Assembly (NCBI GenBank): GCA_049281195.1 | Contig: JBAPRR010000024.1 | Span: 1 to 20,751 of the forward strand | Reading direction: 5' to 3' | From: JBAPRR01 sp049281195 | GTDB taxonomy: Bacteria > Actinomycetota > Acidimicrobiia > Acidimicrobiales > CAVXTF01 | DNA: 20,751 nucleotides | Shown: piece by piece, positions 15,339 through 20,751 of the stretch | How positions within the stretch are numbered: the first letter of the stretch is position 1 | How the letters are laid out: each line of letters opens with the position of its first letter | The notes under the pieces: generated by a model | Told to the model about the DNA's origin: nothing | Databases searched by the model: none | Seen by the model: the letters and a program-made list of their open reading frames with translations, nothing else | Position numbers and translations under genes: made by a program

Positions 15339-15379
15339 TGTACGGGCTGGTCCGGCCCTCGACCAGGGGTGCGAAGTGA
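15338..15379 (+). CDS. Possible 13-codon upstream ORF overlapping the DUF35 start
   Basis: An ATG at 15338 opens a frame coding for MYGLVRPSTRGAK and ends at TGA 15377-15379, overlapping the GTG start of the DUF35 gene as GTGA. Its position right after a -10 candidate would make it leaderless, and the overlap could couple its translation to the operon. Short leaderless upstream frames are known in mycobacteria. The frame is too short for coding statistics, so this is a hypothesis. Confidence 0.25.
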   Translation: MYGLVRPSTRGAK

Positions 15380-15801
15380 CGAAGAAGGCGCCGGTCGCTG
15401 ACGGACTTTTCACGTGGCCCTCCGACGAGCCGCAGCTGATCGGATCGAGTTGCGCCCGATGCGAGATCGTCACGTTCCCGAGCCAGAGCGCCTGCCCGCG
15501 TTGTGCATCGACCGAGATGGTCGAACATCTGCTTCCACGCCGAGGCCGACTGTGGGCATGGACGACACAGGAGTTTGCCCCACCTTCTCCCCCCTACGAA
15601 GGCGCGACCGGCGCCGAATTCGAACCGTTCGGAATTGGATATATCGACCTGGCAGGCGAGGTGAAAGTCGAGTCACGACTCACCGAGTCACGCGCCGACG
15701 TTCTGCACGCCGGCATGGAGATGGAGCTCACCATCGTTTTGTTCCGCATCGCACAGGACGGCACTGAGATCGTCACGTTCGCATTCCGGCCACTCGGCTG
15801 A
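15376..15801 (+). CDS. DUF35 OB-fold protein with zinc ribbon (thiolase/aldolase partner)
   Basis: A 141-aa protein with an N-terminal rubredoxin-like zinc ribbon (Cys26, Cys29, Cys40, Cys43) followed by an OB-fold domain (about 50-140). The segment GIGYIDLAGEVKVESRL at 86-102 is typical. DUF35 proteins pair with thiolase-superfamily proteins: in steroid side-chain degradation the DUF35 part of ChsH2 activates the Ltp2 retro-aldolase, and in acetoacetyl-CoA thiolase/HMG-CoA synthase complexes it bridges CoA intermediates. The GTG at 15376 has AGGGG about 6 nt upstream. The next gene, 33 bp downstream, is just such a thiolase-like protein. Role: scaffold or activator of that enzyme; partner identity is strongly implied by context. 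Confidence 0.9.
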   Translation: MTKKAPVADGLFTWPSDEPQLIGSSCARCEIVTFPSQSACPRCASTEMVEHLLPRRGRLWAWTTQEFAPPSPPYEGATGAEFEPFGIGYIDLAGEVKVESRLTESRADVLHAGMEMELTIVLFRIAQDGTEIVTFAFRPLG

Positions 15802-15817
15802 CGGATCGCCACCCGCG

Positions 15818-15825
15818 AAAGGAGG
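15818..15825 (+). promoter_or_regulatory. Very strong ribosome binding site of the thiolase-like gene
   Basis: AAAGGAGG, an extended match to the 16S anti-Shine-Dalgarno sequence, lies 9 nt before the ATG at 15835. It is the strongest such site in the window, where many genes have weak or no sites, and suggests high expression of this subunit relative to its neighbours. Confidence 0.7.
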
Positions 15826-15834
15826 AGACCAACC

Positions 15835-16977
15835 ATGGACGTCGCCATCGTAGGTGTGGGGTTGCACCCTTTCGGCCGGTTCAAAGGTCTGACGGGAATC
15901 GACATGGGGGCGGTCGCGATACGGCACGCTCTCAAAGATGCCGGCGTGGAATGGCGCGATATCCAGTTCGCGTTCGGAGGCAGCTACGAGGTGGACAACC
16001 CTGATGCAGTCGTTGCGCTGCTCGGCTTGACCGGCATCCCTTTCACCGATGTCTACAACGGATGCGCGACGGCGGCCAGCGCGCTTGCGCTCGCCGCGAA
16101 CACGATCCAACTCGGGGAGTACGACCTGGGAATCGCGGTGGGGATGGACAAGCACCTGCCGGGGGCCTTCAGCGCAGACCCTCGTCAGTACGCGTGCCCG
16201 GCGTGGTACGGGGAGCTCGGACATTTCGTCACGACGAAGTTCTTCGGGATGAAGATCAACAAATACATGCAGGACCACGGGATCTCGCGTGAGACTCTCG
16301 CAAAGGTGGCCGCGAAGAACTACCGCAACGGCTCTCTCAATCCGAACGCGTTCCGTCGCAAGGCGCTTTCCGAAGAAGAGATTCTCGCTTCCCCGGTGCT
16401 CAACTACCCACTGACCCAGTACATGTTCTGCAGTCCCGACGAAGGTGCAGCCGCGGTTGTTCTGTGCCGAGCTGATCAAGCCCGTCGCTACACCGACACC
16501 CCGGTCTACCTGCGGGCGACAGCGCTTCGAACGAGGCGCCTGGGAGCTTTCGAGGTGCACAGCCCGTGGCTCCCCGAAGAACAGGTCCCGGGACCCACTG
16601 TCGACGCCTCGCGAGCGGCCTTCGAAAAGGCGGGGATCGGTCCTTCTGACGTCGACGTCATCCAGCTGCAGGACACCGATGCGGGTGCCGAAGTGATACA
16701 TCTCGCAGAGAACGGCTTCTGCGCCGACGGGGAGCAGGGGGAACTGGTCGACCGCGGTGCTCTCGAGATCGGAGGCTCTCTTCCTGTGAACACCGACGGC
16801 GGTCTCATCGCGAACGGTGAGCCGATAGGGGCGTCCGGGCTGCGCCAGGTCCACGAAGTCGTGTTGCAGCTGCGCGGCCAGGGGGGAGAGCGCCAGGTGC
16901 CCGGCGACCCGAGGGTCGGCTACACCCAGCTCTATGGAGCGCCGGGAACGGCGGGCGTTTCGATTCTCTCCATTTGA
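15835..16977 (+). CDS. Thiolase-superfamily (SCP-x/Ltp-like) protein, non-canonical active site
   Basis: A 380-aa thiolase-fold protein. The nucleophile loop is present as VYNGCATAASA with Cys77. The second motif, normally carrying a catalytic His (HDAF-like), reads QDTDAG (279-284). The third, normally GHPxGASG, reads GEPIGASG (328-335), so its His is Glu330. The final Cys-containing motif is YGAPG (367-371). Three of four thiolase catalytic positions are therefore changed. With the DUF35 gene just upstream, the best analogy is the Ltp2-ChsH2 retro-aldolase; Ltp2 itself keeps a DHF here, so this one differs. Likely reaction: C-C bond cleavage of a beta-hydroxyacyl-CoA or a related CoA lyase step. 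It is in an operon with the acyl-CoA dehydrogenase pair. Confidence 0.88.
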   Translation: MDVAIVGVGLHPFGRFKGLTGIDMGAVAIRHALKDAGVEWRDIQFAFGGSYEVDNPDAVVALLGLTGIPFTDVYNGCATAASALALAANTIQLGEYDLGIAVGMDKHLPGAFSADPRQYACPAWYGELGHFVTTKFFGMKINKYMQDHGISRETLAKVAAKNYRNGSLNPNAFRRKALSEEEILASPVLNYPLTQYMFCSPDEGAAAVVLCRADQARRYTDTPVYLRATALRTRRLGAFEVHSPWLPEEQVPGPTVDASRAAFEKAGIGPSDVDVIQLQDTDAGAEVIHLAENGFCADGEQGELVDRGALEIGGSLPVNTDGGLIANGEPIGASGLRQVHEVVLQLRGQGGERQVPGDPRVGYTQLYGAPGTAGVSILSI

Positions 16978-16990
16978 TCGATACGGGCTG

Positions 16991-18022
16991 ATGGATACGA
17001 GGGACAGTCCTGAACAGGCCGAGCTACGCCGCTCCGCTCGCAAGCTCGCGCACGACCTCGGTCCGGCGGCGGTGGCCGACCTCGATGACGCCGCACGGAC
17101 GGATCGCCTGGAGCGGGCCGTAAAAGACGCGGGATGGCTCGAGCTGCGATACGACAGTGGAGACGGTTCACCGCTGGCGACCGGAGTCGAAGCGGGGATC
17201 GTGGCAGAGGCGCTCGGGGAAGCGATCGCTGACGTGCCCTTTGCAGGTCCGACGCTTGCCGCCGATCTGGCCAGGCGTGCGGGGCTCGACGGCACACAGA
17301 TCTCCGCCGTTTGCTTCGATAGTGATCTGATCGCTACGGCGCTGGTACACGGTGGCGTCACGGAGTCGACCGTCTACGCGGTCGACTGCTCGCCCGACAG
17401 CGCCGGGGCATTCGTCGTAGCCCGGAATGCGGACCATGACTACCGCCTCGCGGAAGTGCGCGTGACCGGCGGACATCGGGGCGCGGATCTGACGCGCAAG
17501 ATTCGTTTCTGCGAAGCGGGAGCACAGGCGTTGCACGTCGAGGGGCAACGCGGCTGGATCTCGGATGAGGATCTCGCCCAATGGACGGCACTGGGGTTGG
17601 CGCTGACGAGCGCCGATCTGGTCGGCGTGATGCGGGGAGTCATCCGGGTGACGGTGGAGTATGCGGCGAACAGCCATCAGTTCGGCGTCCCGATCGGATC
17701 CTTCCAGGCTGTGCAGCACGTCCTCGCCGAAGCGCAATGCCTGATGGAAGGATCTGCCAGCGTCGCGCTACATGCGTCGTGGGCGGCAGACAACCTGGAG
17801 CCCCGCCTCGCGTGCGAAGCCGGGCGTGTGGCCAAGGCCTATTGCGCTCGAGCCGCGCGCCAGGTCTGTGAGACCGCAATACAGGTGCACGGCGGGATCG
17901 GCAACACGTGGGACTGCATCGTGCACGTCTACCTTCGCCGGGCTCTTTTGTCGTCCCAATGGCTCGGCGACGACCGGGTACAACTTCTGCGGCTGGGCCA
18001 CGACCGGGTCGGAGCGGCTTGA
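16991..18022 (+). CDS. Acyl-CoA dehydrogenase subunit (FadE type, smaller partner)
   Basis: A 343-aa flavoprotein subunit of the acyl-CoA dehydrogenase fold, shorter than the usual ~380-400 aa. The C-terminal domain is well preserved: FGVPIGSFQAVQH at 231-243 and QVHGGIGNTWD at 298-308, followed by YLRRALLSSQW. Asp308 stands where medium-chain enzymes have the catalytic Glu (MCAD Glu376). The N-terminal and middle domains lack the usual FAD-binding QxxTEPxxGSD-like stretch. In actinomycete steroid pathways, adjacent unequal FadE genes encode alpha2beta2 heterotetramers, and this pair matches that pattern. The start ATG at 16991 was chosen by the MDTRDSPEQ start, parallel to the MDFRDSAEE of the partner; the ribosome site is weak. 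It lies 13 bp after the thiolase stop. Confidence 0.9.
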   Translation: MDTRDSPEQAELRRSARKLAHDLGPAAVADLDDAARTDRLERAVKDAGWLELRYDSGDGSPLATGVEAGIVAEALGEAIADVPFAGPTLAADLARRAGLDGTQISAVCFDSDLIATALVHGGVTESTVYAVDCSPDSAGAFVVARNADHDYRLAEVRVTGGHRGADLTRKIRFCEAGAQALHVEGQRGWISDEDLAQWTALGLALTSADLVGVMRGVIRVTVEYAANSHQFGVPIGSFQAVQHVLAEAQCLMEGSASVALHASWAADNLEPRLACEAGRVAKAYCARAARQVCETAIQVHGGIGNTWDCIVHVYLRRALLSSQWLGDDRVQLLRLGHDRVGAA

Positions 18023-19155
18023 TGGACTTTCGTGACTCGGCTGAAGAAGCAGCATTCAGGCAGCGCCTCAGGGACTGGCTACGTGAGAACAACCCGCGCC
18101 TCCCCGTCTCATCCACCGAGGACGAGTACTGGGCCGGGCAGGCTGAATGGCATCGGGCCCTCTATGAGGGTGGTTTCTTCGGGCTCACCTGGCCGGCACG
18201 TTATGGGGGCCACGATCTTGCGCCGGTCTTCGACGTCGTCGTCGACGAGGAGCTTGCCGAAGCAGGCGCCCCGCCCCGTCCAAGTCTCGGATACCTGGTT
18301 CTCGGGATCAGCGCGCACGGAACGGACACGATCAAGGACCGCTTCCTGCCTGGGTTGATCAGCGGTCGTCAGCGGTGGTGCCAGGGTTTCAGTGAACCGG
18401 ACGCAGGTTCCGACCTTGCCTCGTTGAGAACCACGGCCACTTTGGACGGCGACGCATATGTGATCAACGGTCACAAGATCTGGACCAGCTACTCCGATGT
18501 CGCCGACTGGTGTTTTCTCTTGGCGCGCACCGATCCGGACTCGCCTCGGCACAAGGGTATTTCTGCCTTTGCCGTTCCGATGAAGCAGCCTGGAATAGAG
18601 CAGCAGCCGCTGCGGATGATCAATGGCATCACGACAGAATTCGGGCAGGTGCGCTTCGACGGGGCGCGGGTGCCGGCATTGAACATGATCGGGTCGCCCG
18701 GTGAGGGTTGGCGCATCGCGATGACGATCATGAGCCACGAACGCGAACCTGGAGAGCTCGGATACGTAGCGCGGTATGCGAAGACTGTGAAAGGCCTGGA
18801 GGACACTATTGCCGTCGATCCGAGAAGGTTCCGTGACGACCAACTCGCAAGCGTTGCGTGGGCGCACGTGCAAACCGAGATGTTGCGGTTGCACGTGTGC
18901 AGGAGACTTTCGGAGCGAATCCCCGGGATCGACCACGGCCCCGGAGGGTCGATTGACAAGCTGCTCATGACGTGGGTGGAGCAGTCCGTGGGCGATGCAT
19001 CTGTGGCCGTATCGGGATCGCGGAGTGTGCTCGATCCCGATGACACTGCTCTGAAGGTGTACCTCTACAGCAGGGCGCAGAGCGTTATGGGTGGAACGTC
19101 GCAGATACAGAAGAACATCGTGGCGACACGAATCCTTGGACTTCCGACCGCCTGA
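18022..19155 (+). CDS. Acyl-CoA dehydrogenase subunit (FadE type, FAD-binding partner)
   Basis: A 377-aa acyl-CoA dehydrogenase. The FAD-contacting QGFSEPDAGSDLASL is at residues 121-135 and VINGHKIWTSYSDVADW at 147-163. GGTSQIQKNIVATRILGLP is at 358-376, the standard C-terminus. The start ATG overlaps the previous TGA as TGATG (18020-18024), enforcing equal synthesis of the two subunits. This subunit carries the FAD-binding motifs that the first lacks, so the two are probably halves of one heterotetrameric alpha,beta-dehydrogenase for a bulky acyl-CoA, as known for ChsE1-ChsE2 (FadE28/29-type) enzymes. A general catalytic base is a candidate in SHERE (238-242), but this cannot be fixed from sequence alone. 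Confidence 0.93.
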   Translation: MDFRDSAEEAAFRQRLRDWLRENNPRLPVSSTEDEYWAGQAEWHRALYEGGFFGLTWPARYGGHDLAPVFDVVVDEELAEAGAPPRPSLGYLVLGISAHGTDTIKDRFLPGLISGRQRWCQGFSEPDAGSDLASLRTTATLDGDAYVINGHKIWTSYSDVADWCFLLARTDPDSPRHKGISAFAVPMKQPGIEQQPLRMINGITTEFGQVRFDGARVPALNMIGSPGEGWRIAMTIMSHEREPGELGYVARYAKTVKGLEDTIAVDPRRFRDDQLASVAWAHVQTEMLRLHVCRRLSERIPGIDHGPGGSIDKLLMTWVEQSVGDASVAVSGSRSVLDPDDTALKVYLYSRAQSVMGGTSQIQKNIVATRILGLPTA

Positions 19156-19172
19156 TATCCCAAAGGAGCGCC

Positions 19173-19946
19173 GTGGAATACGACCTACCCGATGCCATAA
19201 GCGTCACGTCTGACGGTCCGGTACGAATCGTACGTCTCGAAAGGCCCGATCAGCTGAACGCCGTGAACGACGAGCTGCACCTCGGACTGACCCGGGTATT
19301 CCCCCAGATAAGCGCGGACACTGGAGCACGTGTCGCCGTCGTTACAGGAGCGGGCCGGGCATTCTCGGCCGGCGGGGACTTCGATCTCCTGGGCCGGATG
19401 GTCTCTGATCCAAAGCTGCGACGTGACGTCATAGCCGAGGGCCGCGACCTCGTCCTCAACATGATCAGGTGCCGCGTACCGGTCGTGGCGGCCGTGAACG
19501 GTCCCGCAGTGGGACTGGGCTGCAGTGTCATCGCCCTTTCCGATGTGGTCTACATGGCCCGGTCGGCGTATCTTTCTGACCCCCACGTAACCGTCGGGCT
19601 GGTGGCAGCAGACGGTGGGCCGCTCACCTGGCCCCTACACACGAGCTTGCTCCTGGCGAAAGAGTTCGCGTTCACCGGCGATCGGATCAGTGCTGCTCGG
19701 GCCGCGGAGATCGGACTGGTAAATCACGTCTGTGCCGACGACGAGGTCCTTTCGTCTGCACTGGCCGCGGCCCGCAAGATAGCGGCGCAGCCACAGCAGG
19801 CTGTGGAGGCGACCAAACGCGTCCTCAACCTGCACGTCGAGCGGGCGGTCCTGGCGACCATCGATTTTGCCATGGCTGCCGAGACGGAGTCGTTCGAAAC
19901 TGCGGAGTTGCGCGAGAACATCGAACGTTTCCGCGGCCGGGGGTGA
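19173..19946 (+). CDS. Enoyl-CoA hydratase/isomerase family protein (crotonase), both Glu replaced
   Basis: A 257-aa crotonase-fold protein, last of the DUF35-thiolase-FadE operon. The oxyanion-hole motif GAGRAFSAGGDF is at residues 59-70, and NGPAVGLGCSVIALSD at 109-124. The positions of the two catalytic Glu of rat hydratase are Ser118 and His138. Asp147 in GLVAADGG is the nearest acidic residue and could act as base. The protein may therefore be an isomerase, a hydrolase or a hydratase with a different base. The GTG start has AAAGGAG (19162-19168) just upstream and lies 17 bp after the dehydrogenase stop. It converges on the right-edge P450 with an 18-bp gap. Confidence 0.9.
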   Translation: MEYDLPDAISVTSDGPVRIVRLERPDQLNAVNDELHLGLTRVFPQISADTGARVAVVTGAGRAFSAGGDFDLLGRMVSDPKLRRDVIAEGRDLVLNMIRCRVPVVAAVNGPAVGLGCSVIALSDVVYMARSAYLSDPHVTVGLVAADGGPLTWPLHTSLLLAKEFAFTGDRISAARAAEIGLVNHVCADDEVLSSALAAARKIAAQPQQAVEATKRVLNLHVERAVLATIDFAMAAETESFETAELRENIERFRGRG

Positions 19947-19964
19947 CCGGCACAATCCGGGCTC

Positions 19965-20751
19965 TCAGTCGGTCGGCTCGAACTCCAGGTTCAGACGCGT
20001 GAGCCCCCGCAGAATGTATGTGGGGAGGTATTTGTAACGACGTGCCCCGACCGGCCCGTGAACACGCTCGGAGATCGTTATATCCTCCATTCGGTCCAGG
20101 AGGCGCTCGATCGACACCCTGGCCTCGCTCCGTGCCAGCGGAGCACCGGGGCAAGTGTGGATCCCTTGCCCGAATGCGACGTGCTGGCGACCGTTGTGCC
20201 GGTCGAGGAGGAATTCGTCGGGACGTTCGAACTGGCGCGGATCGCGGTTCGCCGCGCCGTTGACCAACATGAGCGTCGTTCCCGCCGCCATTTCGACGTC
20301 GCCCACCGTCGCCGGAACACGCGACAACCGGAAGTCGCCCTTGATAGGACCGTCAATCCGCAATGTCTCTTCGACGAAACGCGGAATGAGACTCCGATCG
20401 TTTCTCAGAAGGTCTTGAAGCTCCGGCTGTTCCGCCATCAGGTGGAGGCTCGCGGCAAGAAGCCGAACGGTAGTTTCCTGTCCTGCCGCGAACAGGTTCA
20501 CTGCCACACGCACCACATCTATGACTTCGGGGATCGACCCGTCGGGGAAGGTGGCGGTGGCGAGCCCCGTGAGCACGTCCTCGCGCGGTTCGCGACGCCT
20601 GTCTTCGACGTAGGCGGAGAACTGCCCGTAGAGGAACTCGAGCGGGTTGTGCGCCATGCTGCCGCTCGTGCTGCCGACGCCGCCGTGGGAATACTCTCGG
20701 CGGAACTTTTCGTGGTCGGCTTCGGGCACTCCCAACAGGTCTGCGATGACG
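19965..20751 (-). CDS. Cytochrome P450, C-terminal part (N-terminus outside window)
   Basis: The frame is open to the right edge; about 261 C-terminal residues are visible. It contains the I-helix AGQETT, the K-helix ETLR, ANRDPRQF, and the haem loop FGQGIHTCPG with the proximal Cys. Read past the apparent start at 20735 (a TTG inside the gene), it continues VIADLLGVPE, matching VVADLLGVPE at residues 160-169 of the P450 at 1845-3128. The two align almost without gaps from there to the C-terminus, so they are paralogues of one P450 family. They would have related substrates, for example successive oxidations or different methyl groups of one compound. The gene converges on the crotonase. Confidence 0.95.
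   Translation of the reverse strand, partial: VIADLLGVPEADHEKFRREYSHGGVGSTSGSMAHNPLEFLYGQFSAYVEDRRREPREDVLTGLATATFPDGSIPEVIDVVRVAVNLFAAGQETTVRLLAASLHLMAEQPELQDLLRNDRSLIPRFVEETLRIDGPIKGDFRLSRVPATVGDVEMAAGTTLMLVNGAANRDPRQFERPDEFLLDRHNGRQHVAFGQGIHTCPGAPLARSEARVSIERLLDRMEDITISERVHGPVGARRYKYLPTYILRGLTRLNLEFEPTD

Noticed and set aside
15688..17361. Long minus-strand open frame (557 codons) opposite the thiolase-like gene
   Set aside because: It lies antisense to well-supported genes, its product is rich in Arg, Ser and Pro with no recognisable domain, and it reflects GC-rich codon bias of the real strand.
19947..19964. CCGG-N6-CCGG between the crotonase and the second P450 as terminator
   Set aside because: A 4-bp stem with no T-tract is too weak to call.

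Overview
The window is GC-rich and densely packed. Genes overlap at ATGA, GTGA and TGATG junctions, and many starts are GTG. The gene families are paired FadE-type acyl-CoA dehydrogenases, DUF35 plus SCP-x/Ltp-like thiolase, EchA-type crotonases, ferredoxin-type P450s, a Rieske oxygenase with a KshB-like reductase, a class III CoA-transferase and a TetR regulator. This mix points to an actinomycete, most likely a Mycobacterium, Rhodococcus or Nocardia relative; that is an inference from gene content and sequence style, not a measured placement. I see no mobile elements, tRNA, rRNA or CRISPR.

Layout. (A) 1-1091, plus strand: the tail of an unrecognised protein, overlapped by an HSL-family esterase. 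(B) 1105-3855: a minus-strand P450-SDR pair, divergent from a TetR gene, with a palindromic operator-like element between them. (C) 3856-7750, minus strand: acyl-CoA/aryl-CoA ligase, carboxymuconolactone decarboxylase-like protein, Rieske oxygenase alpha subunit and a 114-aa companion protein. (D) 7854-10591, plus strand: FAD/[2Fe-2S] reductase, SnoaL-like protein and amidohydrolase-2. (E) 10609-11394, minus strand: a crotonase. (F) 11481-14625, plus strand: split B12-dependent acyl-CoA mutase (large and small subunits) coupled to a CoA-transferase. (G) 14622-15170, minus strand: a PEBP-family protein. (H) 15376-19946, plus strand: DUF35 OB-fold protein, thiolase-like protein, two acyl-CoA dehydrogenase subunits and a second crotonase. 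(I) 19965 to the end, minus strand: C-terminal part of a second P450, a clear paralogue of the one in B. No gap longer than about 300 bases lacks a gene.

Taken together this looks like a catabolic island for a hydrophobic, probably branched or cyclic carbon skeleton. Inferred division of labour: P450s and SDR oxidise a methyl, methylene or alcohol; ligase and CoA-transferase make the CoA thioester; the acyl-CoA dehydrogenase pair and crotonases desaturate and hydrate; the DUF35/thiolase-like pair cleaves by retro-aldol or thiolysis; the B12 mutase rearranges a branched acyl-CoA that beta-oxidation cannot handle. The Rieske oxygenase with its reductase hydroxylates a ring, and the amidohydrolase, SnoaL-like and CMD-like proteins act on the products. 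The real substrate cannot be read from sequence.

The most unusual part is the mutase. It keeps the Tyr and Arg that methylmalonyl-CoA mutase uses for carboxylate recognition, yet several otherwise near-universal active-site residues are replaced. It is organised as separate large and small subunits next to a CoA-transferase, suggesting an undescribed substrate specificity.
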